A DNA stretch of 11,376 bases from DATKLL01 sp035542475 (GTDB lineage: Bacteria; Desulfobacterota; Syntrophia; Syntrophales; UBA2185), in NCBI GenBank assembly GCA_035542475.1, contig DATKLL010000118.1, positions 1-11,376 on the forward strand. Reading direction: 5' to 3'. Numbering within the stretch: the stretch's first letter is position 1; the number at the start of each line of letters is the position of its first letter. A program made the translations under genes and the position numbers. Below are positions 1-7,220 of this stretch, piece after piece. The notes beneath the pieces were generated by a model that worked only from the letters and a program-made list of their open reading frames with translations, searched no databases and was not told the origin of the DNA.

Positions 1-1060
1 AGGGGGCCAGTTCGGTTTGACCGTAGTAGTTGTAGATTCTGGTTCCCGGTAATCTTTCTATGAGCTCTTTCAACACCTCAACGGGCATGATCGAGGCGCC
101 GTAATAGCATTTCTTGAGACTGGAGAGGTCATACTTGTTGAAATCAGGATGCCTGAGCATTCCAATCCAGACAGTCGGCGGTGCAAAGAAAAGAGTTGCC
201 TTGTAGTCGGCGATATTTTTGAGGATCATACCAATATCCGGGGCAATAAGAATGTTGGTTCCCCCGACCCAGAAAATAGGATTCATGAACACATCGCGCT
301 GCGCACAGTGATAAATAGGAAGGGCATTGACAGAGATATCATCCTCATCATACTGCCCGTCAATGATAGCCCCCATATATTGGGCCATCAGCGCCTGATT
401 GCTGATGATAACGCCTTTCGGCAGTGTCTCCGTACCGCTCGTGTAGGTCATTTGCACCGGGTCCTCGATATGCAGGATTGCGTCAGGCTCCTCAGAGGGA
501 TATTTTTTATACCAGCCGTCAAAATCCTTAAACTGATCACTCACAGGCAATTTCCCGGCGCCCTGATTGGACCAGATCCAGGTTTTCACGGTGGGCATGT
601 CATTCAGGACATCTTTTACCAGGTCATACAGGCTGTCCTCCACGATGAAGACCTTGCTCTCCGAATGGTTTATGCAGTAGGAGATATCTTTACCCCTTAG
701 GAGATAATTGATTGCCAGATAGATAGCGCCTATCTTCGCGCAACCCAGCCATGTCAAAACATGGTGGATCGTGTTGTGGGCCAGGATGGCGACCCGATCG
801 TACTTCCGCACCCCGAGATCAGAGAAGGCGTTGGCAACCCTGTTGCACTCTGCTTCCAGTTCGGCATAGGTGAGTGTCTTATCCCGGAAGATCAGGGCCT
901 TCTTATCAGGATAATGGTAGCTGCTTCGCCGGATCATGTCTGCAATTACCCAGCGGTTCACCTTATTGTATCGATCCATCAGGAATTCAATATTTTCTTT
1001 ATTCAAGGTATTGTATCTTGCCTTCTCCGCTTCCGTTAAAGATTTCCAAATATCCGCCAT
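1..1060 (-). CDS. AMP-forming acyl-CoA synthetase (fatty-acid--CoA ligase-like), N-terminal 353 residues, runs off the window
   Basis: The minus-strand frame starting at ATG 1060 stays open to base 2, so the C-terminal part lies outside the window. A strong GGGAGG ribosome binding site sits just upstream of the ATG. The family activates a carboxylic acid with ATP to an acyl-adenylate and transfers it to coenzyme A, in the cytoplasm or at the inner membrane. Seen in the protein: an N-terminal AMP-binding domain, the phosphate-loop motif TYTSGTETLPKG at residues 205-216, and the adenine-binding motif YYGQTE at 345-350, just before the cut. The Gly that usually follows SGTT in the loop is Thr212 here. 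Family members are normally about 500-560 residues, so roughly two thirds is present. The substrate cannot be read from the sequence; medium- or long-chain fatty acids or aromatic acids are possible. It lies 239 bases downstream of the peptidase gene and may have its own promoter. Confidence 0.93.
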   Translation of the reverse strand, partial: MADIWKSLTEAEKARYNTLNKENIEFLMDRYNKVNRWVIADMIRRSSYHYPDKKALIFRDKTLTYAELEAECNRVANAFSDLGVRKYDRVAILAHNTIHHVLTWLGCAKIGAIYLAINYLLRGKDISYCINHSESKVFIVEDSLYDLVKDVLNDMPTVKTWIWSNQGAGKLPVSDQFKDFDGWYKKYPSEEPDAILHIEDPVQMTYTSGTETLPKGVIISNQALMAQYMGAIIDGQYDEDDISVNALPIYHCAQRDVFMNPIFWVGGTNILIAPDIGMILKNIADYKATLFFAPPTVWIGMLRHPDFNKYDLSSLKKCYYGASIMPVEVLKELIERLPGTRIYNYYGQTELAP

Positions 1061-1299
1061 ACTGTCATCCCTCCCTTTTTTTATTTCCTTTTTAGTCCCC
1101 TTTTTTAAATTAATATATTACCCATTATGCCACTTCCCGATGTCAGAAATGTTAAACTTTTATTCCTTTATTCTCCGTTAAACATGCCACGTGTCCGACA
1201 ATACCCGTTAATCTGAACTGTGAAATGCCGACCGCTGTGAAGTTGTATCACATTTCCACATATAGTTCGACGAATGATTTCTTGAAGAAAATAAGGCTG

Positions 1300-1686
1300 T
1301 CAGCCGTATCCAAGTTCAGCGAGCCTTTCCTCGCTAATTCCGAGGAAATGCGCAATTTCATGAACAACGGTAATTTCGATCTGCTCTTCAAGTTCTTTAA
1401 CTGTCTCGCACATCTTTTCCAAAGGTTCCTGGAACAAAATAATGGTATCCGGATAAATAGGCGGATAGCTCACAGAACGATCCATGAGTGAAGTGCCCCT
1501 GTACATACCAAGCAGAGGCGCATTCCGATGAAGACCCATCTCCTCACGAATGTCTTTTGAAGGGCGCTTCTGAACGGAAATGAGAATATTTTGCAGATGA
1601 CAGTGTATTTCCTGAGGTATGCGCTTGATCGCCCTGGTTACGACCCGATCAAACTCTATTTCGCTCAGCCTAAGCCTTTTCTTCAT
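1300..1686 (-). CDS. small zincin-like metallopeptidase (PF06262-type, HExxH)
   Basis: This is a 128-residue cytoplasmic protein with no signal peptide or membrane segment. Near the C-terminus it has the zinc-protease motif HEIAHFLG (His109, Glu110, His113), followed by Glu119/Glu120 as possible third ligand, and it ends in LAELGYG. This is the layout of the small single-domain metallopeptidase family often annotated 'metallopeptidase family protein' (Zincin_1), whose members are about 120-130 residues and whose physiological substrates are unknown. I chose ATG 1686 because it gives the family's usual length. A TTG at 1737 would add 17 residues. Neither start has a convincing ribosome binding site, so translation may be weak or coupled. 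The gene lies 144 bases downstream of the cyclophilin gene on the same strand. Family assignment is secure from the motif and size; the biological role is not known. Confidence 0.82.
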   Translation of the reverse strand: MKKRLRLSEIEFDRVVTRAIKRIPQEIHCHLQNILISVQKRPSKDIREEMGLHRNAPLLGMYRGTSLMDRSVSYPPIYPDTIILFQEPLEKMCETVKELEEQIEITVVHEIAHFLGISEERLAELGYG

Positions 1687-1830
1687 AGGGAGAAACCATT
1701 TTAAAGATCCAATATCAAACCCGAAGGAGACGGACAAAAACTTTGCTACGAGATTAGATTCAATGTCTGAATGAGATATTGTACCTGCTCAGGATTGTTT
1801 GGAGAAAGATTTATCCATCCATAATTTTCA

Positions 1831-2316
1831 TCAGACTTCTGATATCTCTACGAGAAGTATCTTATCCTCTTGCTGAATCGCATTGACTACTTCCTGGCCG
1901 CTTATCACTTTACCAAACACCGTATGTCTTCCGTTCAGGTGAGGCTGCGGGGAATGTGTTATGAAAAACTGGCTGCCGTTTGTGTTCGGCCCTGCATTTG
2001 CCATTGAGATCACACCTATTTCATGCTTCAAGGGGTTCCCTTTTACCTCATCCTCAAACTTGTAACCGGGACCGCCCCTTCCCGTGCCTGTCGGATCTCC
2101 CCCTTGGATCATGAAATCGCTGATCACCCTGTGAAAAGATACACCGTTGTAAAAACCTTCTTTACTGAGAAAGACAAAATTGTTCACTGTTTTGGGTGCA
2201 TGCTGTGGATAAAGTTCCAATTCAATCACCCCTTTGTCGGTTTCAACAACTGCCCTATATACCTTGTCCGGGTCTATCTGCATTTCAGGTGGGTTATTCC
2301 ATTTTAAGCTATTCAT
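1831..2316 (-). CDS. peptidyl-prolyl cis-trans isomerase, cyclophilin type, cytoplasmic
   Basis: This 161-residue single-domain cyclophilin catalyses cis-trans isomerisation of Xaa-Pro bonds during protein folding. The hallmark segments are FHRVISDFMIQGGDPTGTG (residues 61-79) and NTNGSQFFIT (111-120), followed by HLNGRHTVFGKV (126-137). By comparison with human cyclophilin A, the catalytic Arg is R63, with F68, Q71 and H131 also conserved. The position of the cyclosporin-contacting Trp121 is occupied by His126, as in many bacterial cyclophilins, so low cyclosporin sensitivity is expected. There is no signal peptide, so it acts in the cytoplasm. The start at ATG 2316 is fixed by an AGGAGG ribosome binding site at 2325-2330. 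An open extension to 2409 overlaps the upstream gene and is not protein-like. The gene lies 50 bases after the thioesterase and is probably co-transcribed with it. Confidence 0.95.
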   Translation of the reverse strand: MNSLKWNNPPEMQIDPDKVYRAVVETDKGVIELELYPQHAPKTVNNFVFLSKEGFYNGVSFHRVISDFMIQGGDPTGTGRGGPGYKFEDEVKGNPLKHEIGVISMANAGPNTNGSQFFITHSPQPHLNGRHTVFGKVISGQEVVNAIQQEDKILLVEISEV

Positions 2317-2366
2317 ATTTAATTCCTCCTGATCTACTTGGTGGGCTGAGGGAAAAGGTTGATGTT

Positions 2367-2816
2367 CTATATCTTTCTCATCTGAAAGGTGCCGTGTGCG
2401 ACGCAGCAAATGTCGCCCTTTTCGTCTTTCAGTTCCAGATCCAAAACCCAGTCTGCCTTCCCTGCTTCTTCAGTAATTTTTCTGATCTGCTCCGCCTGCT
2501 CGGGAGACATTGATGCTTCAACAGTAATATCCGTAGTTGCAGGCTTCTTAAAGGCGATTATAACCTCCTTCAATAGTGGATAATATTTTTTGCGGTCGAA
2601 AGAAGCATAGAACAGAACACCCCCGGCATAATCCGCTAGGGAAAATAGCGAACCGGCATATACAGTACCGAGGTGATTTACATTCGGCTCTTTCGGCAGG
2701 ACAATTTTCACGACATGCTTCTGAAAATCCAGAATGCGCATCCCCATCTTTTCAATGATCTTAATCGTCTTTTCAAGCCAATTAACAATGTCTTTATGTT
2801 CATCACTTATTGCCAT
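2367..2816 (-). CDS. hotdog-fold thioesterase (DUF4442 / YiiD C-terminal / PaaI-like)
   Basis: This 149-residue soluble protein carries the motif NHLGTVYAGSLFSLAD at residues 47-62. That is the conserved hotdog-fold block in which the Asn/His-Gly and the downstream Asp62 on the central helix form the active region of small acyl-CoA thioesterases. The C-terminal half (about 75-149) has the alternating beta-strand pattern of the same fold. Such enzymes hydrolyse acyl-CoA thioesters, often to recycle CoA or remove stalled intermediates; the substrate here is unknown. ATG 2816 is preceded by AGGAGG at a good distance. The gene sits between a methyltransferase (77 bases upstream) and a cyclophilin (50 bases downstream) on the same strand. 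An acyl-CoA synthetase lies further along the same strand, which suits a role in acyl-CoA metabolism, but that link is inference. Confidence 0.85.
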   Translation of the reverse strand: MAISDEHKDIVNWLEKTIKIIEKMGMRILDFQKHVVKIVLPKEPNVNHLGTVYAGSLFSLADYAGGVLFYASFDRKKYYPLLKEVIIAFKKPATTDITVEASMSPEQAEQIRKITEEAGKADWVLDLELKDEKGDICCVAHGTFQMRKI

Positions 2817-2893
2817 TTCTTTTCCTCCTGATTTGGTTTTGTTTTATCATGTCACTCCGAAGGAATTGGGAGCGGCTGCCATAAGATTTTTCC

Positions 2894-3574
2894 TTAGGGC
2901 TTGAACCACTGCACAAGAGCGAAGGCACCTGTACTTAGCCCCTTGATCCTGCCCTCATGCTCGGCTTCAATAGCTTTTTCAGGTGAATCCTCCTTCTGAA
3001 AATGGACGGCTGTCCTCACTACACCTTTCACAGGTGCAAGTGAGAGCAAATCATCAGGGGATCTGAAAATTGCGTTACGAAATATGGATTTTCCTTTTTT
3101 TGCCTTCTCTATCCTGCGCACCGCCCAGGGGCTTAAGCTATTCAGGTTTGCCACAGCGACTACCCCGCCTTTTTTTGTCACACGAAACAACTCAGCTACA
3201 CATGCTTTTGCGTCCTTGATGAACTCAATTGCGGTAATGGATACGACCTTATCGAAGATGCCTTCACGAAAAGGTAACTTTGATATATCCCCCCACACCG
3301 GATAGAAAGGATAGAATGCAAGCTTTGCTCTCGCGTGTCGCAGCATAGGTAAGGATATATCGAGCCCTGTAACCTTTGATCCCGAAGAGAGGATATCAAG
3401 GGTGAACACCCCCGTGCCGCAGCCTGCGTCAAGGACTAGTTCCCCGTAAGCCGGTTTCAAAAGGTCTAACATCAATTCAGATTCATATTTCTTCACAAGT
3501 GAACCTATGGGGGTCGTGAACCACTGATCGTATTTTTCGGGCCATTCGTCAAAAAGAGCGGTCTTTTTTGTCAC
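2894..3574 (-). CDS. class I SAM-dependent methyltransferase (Methyltransf_11 / UbiE-like)
   Basis: This is a 226-residue Rossmann-fold methyltransferase. Motif I, VLDAGCGTG, is at residues 47-55. The acidic residue that binds the ribose of S-adenosylmethionine is D72 in GLDIS, the adenine-side Asp is D96 in GDISKLPF, and the motif-IV-like strand is FDKVVSITAIEFI at 107-119. The segment RVTKKGGVVAVANLN (131-145) is the usual strand 5 region. The C-terminal 80 residues are less conserved and would determine the acceptor, which may be a small molecule, quinone or lipid; the sequence does not tell. The start is GTG 3574 with GGAGG 12 bases upstream, a slightly long spacing, and no in-frame ATG is available nearby. 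It is the first gene of the leftward group, with a candidate promoter about 115 bases upstream. Confidence 0.88.
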   Translation of the reverse strand: MTKKTALFDEWPEKYDQWFTTPIGSLVKKYESELMLDLLKPAYGELVLDAGCGTGVFTLDILSSGSKVTGLDISLPMLRHARAKLAFYPFYPVWGDISKLPFREGIFDKVVSITAIEFIKDAKACVAELFRVTKKGGVVAVANLNSLSPWAVRRIEKAKKGKSIFRNAIFRSPDDLLSLAPVKGVVRTAVHFQKEDSPEKAIEAEHEGRIKGLSTGAFALVQWFKP

Positions 3575-3689
3575 GTATATACAATGCCTCCGCTAATTGT
3601 TTACCCGCCGGCTCAAGGATTGCGCCAGGATTCGCGTTGGAGCCTTTTCCCGAATGCCTTTAGTCGGCGATAAGAACGACTTGGGCTGA

Positions 3690-3718
3690 AGATTATCATT
3701 ATTTTCAGAGGGGGTCAA
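3690..3718 (-). promoter_or_regulatory. candidate sigma-70 promoter for the methyltransferase group
   Basis: On the minus strand a TTGACC -35 element (3713-3718) is followed by an AT-rich stretch containing GATAAT (15-base spacer) or TAATCT (17-base spacer). The -35 matches 5 of 6 positions. The -10 choice is ambiguous because the better hexamer has a short spacer. Transcription would give a leader of roughly 110 bases before the GTG at 3574. It is a weak to moderate candidate. Confidence 0.35.
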
Positions 3719-3761
3719 TTTAGTTTAGGTCTAACAGGTTTACTATCAAATAGACATTACC

Positions 3762-3776
3762 GTAATCACTGATTAC
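3762..3776. repeat. perfect 15-base palindrome, possible operator
   Basis: GTAATCA and TGATTAC form perfect 7-base arms around a single central C. The site lies about midway between the two divergent candidate promoters, roughly 40-45 bases upstream of each -35 element. That position would suit an activator or a shared regulator. Fourteen bases of it (AATCACTGATTACA) recur at the start of the ABC-F gene near 7188-7201. Confidence 0.4.
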
Positions 3777-3813
3777 ATACATAAATGTTGACTCCAATGC
3801 TTCTAAATATCCC

Positions 3814-3842
3814 TTGACATTCATAGTGCAGGAAGTTTAAAA
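3814..3842 (+). promoter_or_regulatory. candidate sigma-70 promoter for the hypothetical/adenosine kinase pair
   Basis: A perfect TTGACA (3814-3819) is followed after 16-17 bases by TTTAAA/TTAAAA (3836-3842), a weak -10 element. Transcription would begin near 3849, giving a leader of about 70 bases before the ATG at 3917. The -35 is convincing and the -10 is not, so an activator may be needed. Confidence 0.45.
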
Positions 3843-3916
3843 AGTCTTCACTCGGTAAACCTTACGGCAAACGCAACGACAAATATTATTTTGATGAAAC
3901 TTTAAACAAGGGAAAC

Positions 3917-4261
3917 ATGAAAGCCAGAAATTCGCCTTTGCAGGATCCCGCAGAAAAGAATCCGATCGACTTCTTGCAGCAATTTGTCGGTGTTTTTAGT
4001 AGTAAAGGATGGTTAAACCAAACGCTCCGTATCAAACACCGCAACAGAAGATATAGAATTTCCTGCAGTGAGAAAAAATTCTTTGCCTATCGCATAAATG
4101 ATAACTGTTCCGTCTCTCCGGGCTTTCCAGGCTGGCCTGTGTGCATCATCACCCATGATCAGATTATTGACGAAGCAAAGATGTCCGCGTTTGCCTCAAC
4201 CGAACCCAGTGTACATGACTGGCTGCGTTGTTTCCACGAAGAAGATTTCGAACTTATTTAA
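3917..4261 (+). CDS. hypothetical protein, 114 residues
   Basis: I do not recognise this protein. It starts at ATG 3917 behind a short AGGGA ribosome-binding-like sequence and ends 14 bases before the kinase start, which suggests a two-gene operon. The protein is soluble, with no signal peptide or hydrophobic segment. Its middle (about residues 32-60) is rich in Arg, Lys, Asn and aromatic residues in a beta-strand-like pattern. The C-terminal end is acidic (HEEDFELI). It has three cysteines (residues 50, 64 and 77 approximately, plus one near 105) but no CxxC zinc knuckle. The open reading frame is long enough, and well enough placed, to be a real gene rather than chance, but this rests on position and composition only. 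Homologues upstream of the same kinase in related genomes would confirm it. Confidence 0.6.
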   Translation: MKARNSPLQDPAEKNPIDFLQQFVGVFSSKGWLNQTLRIKHRNRRYRISCSEKKFFAYRINDNCSVSPGFPGWPVCIITHDQIIDEAKMSAFASTEPSVHDWLRCFHEEDFELI

Positions 4262-4275
4262 GAGGTCTCATTAAT

Positions 4276-5199
4276 ATGAATATTATTGTTTCCGGGTCAC
4301 TGGCTTACGACAGGATTATGGATTTCCCGGGACATTTCTCGGATCATATCCTTCCCGGAAAGATACATGTCCTGAATGTATGCTTCCAGGTGAATAGCAT
4401 GAAAGAGAAATTCGGAGGCACCGCAGGAAACATCGCCTATGCACTCACCCTTATGGGTGAAAAGCCGATAATTTCCGCCACCATCGGACATGATTATCAC
4501 AGATATCTCGAATGGTTTAAAAAGAATGGGATCTCTACCGAAAACATCAAGATCATAGAAGATGAATTTACCGCCAGCGCCTATATAACTACAGACCTGG
4601 CCGACAATCAGATTACCGGATTCAACCCCGGTGCAATGAAATATTCTTCCTCGATGGATTTCGATAAACTTAATCCGGCGGATACTATTGTCATCATCTC
4701 TCCCGGCAATCTTGGGGATATGGTAAATTACCCCCGCGCCTGTAAGGCCAGAGGGATAGATTACATCTTTGACCCTGGACAATCTTTGCCCGTACTGGAT
4801 ACTAAAGACCTGGTGGATGCCATCGACGGGTGTCGCATTTTGATCTCGAATGATTATGAGCTGGATCTAATTATAAGCAAGACCGGCTTAAGCAAAGAAG
4901 GTCTGCTTACACTGGCCAGGGTTATCATTGTCACCCTGGGTGAGCAGGGGTCGCAGGTATCGACGGTGGACAGTGAAATAAGTATTCCCGTTGTTAAACC
5001 AAAGAAGGTTAATGACCCGACGGGCGCGGGCGATTCTTACAGGGGCGGGCTGATCAGCGGACTGATCCGGGGTATGGACATTGAGCAATGTGCGCTGATG
5101 GGGAGTGTTTGTGCGTCGTTTGCCGTCGAGTGTTACGGAACTCAGGACTATAGATTCACCCACGAGGAATTCAAGGAAAGATTTAACGGGATCTACTGA
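4276..5199 (+). CDS. adoK: PfkB-family nucleoside kinase, adenosine kinase-like (mycobacterial AdoK type)
   Basis: This 307-residue ribokinase-fold enzyme would transfer a phosphate from ATP to the 5'-hydroxyl of a nucleoside such as adenosine, for purine salvage in the cytoplasm. PfkB signature 1 is FGGTAGNIAYAL (46-57). The anion-hole and catalytic signature 2 is DPTGAGDSYRGG (247-258), with D253 as the predicted catalytic base. Several blocks closely match what I remember of Mycobacterium tuberculosis adenosine kinase rather than ribokinase: DFPGHFSDHILP (16-27), NDYELDLIISKTG (192-204), VTLGEQG (219-225) and the GTQ near the end (288-290). The mycobacterial enzyme is about 324 residues. 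I chose ATG 4276, with AAGAGG about 9 bases upstream. An upstream in-frame start at 4228 would overlap the preceding gene and add a non-conserved, Arg-rich tail. Its stop overlaps the convergent ABC-F gene by 7 bases. The gene symbol is given by resemblance only. Confidence 0.85.
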   Translation: MNIIVSGSLAYDRIMDFPGHFSDHILPGKIHVLNVCFQVNSMKEKFGGTAGNIAYALTLMGEKPIISATIGHDYHRYLEWFKKNGISTENIKIIEDEFTASAYITTDLADNQITGFNPGAMKYSSSMDFDKLNPADTIVIISPGNLGDMVNYPRACKARGIDYIFDPGQSLPVLDTKDLVDAIDGCRILISNDYELDLIISKTGLSKEGLLTLARVIIVTLGEQGSQVSTVDSEISIPVVKPKKVNDPTGAGDSYRGGLISGLIRGMDIEQCALMGSVCASFAVECYGTQDYRFTHEEFKERFNGIY

Positions 5200-7193
5200 A
5201 AGGTTTCCAATTTTTGTGTCACATCTTCCCAAGATGCGTATAGATTCTCAAGTTCCTTGGCAATATCAACAAGGTCCTGGTTCAGTTGTTTGATTTGCTG
5301 CGGCTGTCTGTAAATATCGGAACCACAGAGAGTTTTTTCATGTTCCGCTTTCTTTTCTTCAAGATGGATGATACGGTTCTCCAGCGTCTTGAGTTCCATT
5401 TTTAAAGTTTTAGTTATACGGGAAAGCCGGTTTCTTGCCTCTGCTTCCTGCCGCTTTTCCTCCCTTGCCTTAAAATACCTCCGACCTGATGTTACCGCCT
5501 GATCATTCGGCGGCATTTCCACAGCAAATGATCCTGCCGGTTTCTGAGGCTGTTTTTCGTCAATTCTCTCCGACATGGCTCCTTCCGTTTCACCACGCTT
5601 CTGAATAAAATAAGAATAGTTGCCATGATATTCGATGCATCCACCTTCACGAATTTCGATCACCCTGTTGACAAGGCTGTCCAAAAAGAACCGGTCATGG
5701 GAGACTATGACGACAGTGCCTTTATACCCAAGCAGGGCGTTCTGAAAAATTTCTTTCGTTTTCAAATCCAGGTGATTGGTAGGTTCATCCAGTATCAGCA
5801 GATTGGAATCCTGAAGCAGGATTTTCAGCAGGGCCAACCGGGATTTCTCCCCGCCGGAGAGGACAGATATCTCCTTATATATATCATCACCGGAAAATAG
5901 AAAGGCACCCAAGAGGTTCCGCTTCTCCTGGTCACTGCTGCGGGTTCCTGTCAGATTGACTTCTTCCCAAACAGTCCGCTGATAATCAAGATTCTGGGCG
6001 CTCTCCTGAGAGAAAAAGGCCATGCTTACATCCAGGCCGTACGATACGGTCCCGGAGGACGGTTCTTCCGTGCCGCTTAAAATTCTGGACAGGGTTGATT
6101 TGCCGGCGCCATTGACACCGACGAGGGCTATCTTCTCACCTCTGTAAATCGTCAAGTTTACAGAGTTGAACACTCTTATATCATCATACCTTTTGGAAAC
6201 ATCCCGGACGGAGACTACCTCTCTGCCACTTTTCGACGCTTCTGGAAACTGGAGATGGACTTGTTTTCCTTTACGTTCAAGTTCGATGAGTTCAAAGCGT
6301 TCCAGCATCTTGATGCGGCTCTGAACCTGTTTGGCCTTAGTCGCCTTATACCGGAATCTCTCGATAAATTCCCGTGTCTTTTTGATCTCTGTACGCTGGA
6401 GCTCCATCTGTTTCTTCAGGGCTTCCATACGCCTTTCTTTCTCTGCCATGTAGTAGGAGTAATTTCCTTTGTAAACGGTGAGGCGATGATTGGATAATTC
6501 CACAATCTGACTGATCATTTTGTCAAGGAAGACTCGGTCGTGGGCTATCGTAAGCAAGGTGCCGTGGTAATTTTTCAGATAGCTTTCCAGCCACTCCATA
6601 CTCTCCGTATCCAGGTGGTTGGTCGGTTCATCAAGGAGCATTATATCCGGCGTGGAAAGGAGAATCAGGGCAATCAGAATCCGCATCTTCCAGCCACCCG
6701 AAAATTCAGTGCAGTACCTGGAGAAATCCTTTTCCCGGAATCCAAAGCCATTCAGTATTTGCTTGGCCTTGGCGTCAAAACGGTATCCCTCTAGGGCCTG
6801 GAAACGGGCTACGGCAGTCTCATATGAGTTCAGCGCCTCCATGTACTCAATAGATTCAGGATTAAATCGGGATATACGGTTTTCGTAATTCTTCAGAGTC
6901 CGCTCAATATCTGCTATGCCGATTTTTTTTCTGAGATAATCTATCAATGGGACCGGTTCCAGCTCGACCAAGTCCTGAGGCAGATAACCGATTGTGCGAT
7001 TTTTCCGGTTTGTGATTTCGATGGTGCCCTGGTCAAGGTCAACCAGCCCTAAAATCGCTTTTAACAGGGTTGTTTTCCCCGTGCCGTTATCTCCCACCAG
7101 GCCGATCCGGCTCTTTTCCGGAATCATCCAGGTTATATTCTCAAATATCCTGTGATCGGAAAAGGCAAGTGAGATTTTGTTAAGATAAATCAC
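5193..7193 (-). CDS. ABC-F family ATPase (Uup/YdiF-like), ribosome-associated
   Basis: This 666-residue protein has two ABC ATPase domains in tandem and no membrane segment, the ABC-F layout. Domain 1 has Walker A GDNGTGKT (34-41), signature FSGGW (164-168), Walker B with LLDEPTNHLD (186-195) and switch His218. The interdomain linker with the arm motif YKGNYSYYMAEKERR starts near 241 and continues as a charged helix to about 310. Domain 2 has Walker A GVNGAGKS (359-366), signature LSGGEKSR (445-452), LILDEPTNHLD (466-476) and switch His499. Residues 575-666 form a charged C-terminal coiled coil as in Uup. ABC-F proteins bind the ribosomal E site and relieve stalled or drug-inhibited translation. 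Housekeeping or resistance function cannot be decided here. The start is GTG 7193, directly after an in-frame TAA, with no clear ribosome binding site. A near-consensus promoter lies about 38 bases upstream. Confidence 0.95.
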   Translation of the reverse strand: MIYLNKISLAFSDHRIFENITWMIPEKSRIGLVGDNGTGKTTLLKAILGLVDLDQGTIEITNRKNRTIGYLPQDLVELEPVPLIDYLRKKIGIADIERTLKNYENRISRFNPESIEYMEALNSYETAVARFQALEGYRFDAKAKQILNGFGFREKDFSRYCTEFSGGWKMRILIALILLSTPDIMLLDEPTNHLDTESMEWLESYLKNYHGTLLTIAHDRVFLDKMISQIVELSNHRLTVYKGNYSYYMAEKERRMEALKKQMELQRTEIKKTREFIERFRYKATKAKQVQSRIKMLERFELIELERKGKQVHLQFPEASKSGREVVSVRDVSKRYDDIRVFNSVNLTIYRGEKIALVGVNGAGKSTLSRILSGTEEPSSGTVSYGLDVSMAFFSQESAQNLDYQRTVWEEVNLTGTRSSDQEKRNLLGAFLFSGDDIYKEISVLSGGEKSRLALLKILLQDSNLLILDEPTNHLDLKTKEIFQNALLGYKGTVVIVSHDRFFLDSLVNRVIEIREGGCIEYHGNYSYFIQKRGETEGAMSERIDEKQPQKPAGSFAVEMPPNDQAVTSGRRYFKAREEKRQEAEARNRLSRITKTLKMELKTLENRIIHLEEKKAEHEKTLCGSDIYRQPQQIKQLNQDLVDIAKELENLYASWEDVTQKLETFQ

Positions 7194-7220
7194 TGATTAC
7201 AACCAATAAAAAGACTTTTT

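Larger units (their letters stand above)
3575..3916. other. 342-base divergent intergenic region
   Basis: This region lies between the leftward methyltransferase gene and the rightward 114-residue hypothetical gene. It has no protein-like open reading frame on either strand. It holds a candidate promoter for each direction and, between them, a perfect 15-base palindrome; these are listed separately. The part nearest the methyltransferase (about 3580-3690) is more GC-rich, and I see no recognisable signal in it. Confidence 0.7.

Noticed and set aside
149..1039. Plus-strand open frames opposite the acyl-CoA synthetase
   Set aside because: They are antisense to a clearly conserved coding sequence and their translations show no domain-like pattern.
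1061..1299. Promoter for the acyl-CoA synthetase
   Set aside because: CATAAT- and GGTAAT-like hexamers occur on the minus strand, but no -35 element is at an acceptable distance and no sigma-54 pattern fits.
1687..1737. TTG start for the metallopeptidase
   Set aside because: The added 17 residues do not fit the family's length, and the TTG has no ribosome binding site. It remains possible because ATG 1686 also lacks one.
2317..2409. N-terminal extension of the cyclophilin
   Set aside because: It would overlap the thioesterase gene, and the AGGAGG at 2325-2330 lies inside it and points to ATG 2316.
4228..4275. Upstream start for the adenosine kinase
   Set aside because: It overlaps the preceding ORF and adds an Arg-rich tail. 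ATG 4276 begins exactly at the conserved first strand and has its own AAGAGG.
4297..4782. A 161-codon minus-strand open frame opposite the adenosine kinase
   Set aside because: It is a shadow of the kinase; the kinase carries both PfkB signatures and the antisense translation carries nothing recognisable.
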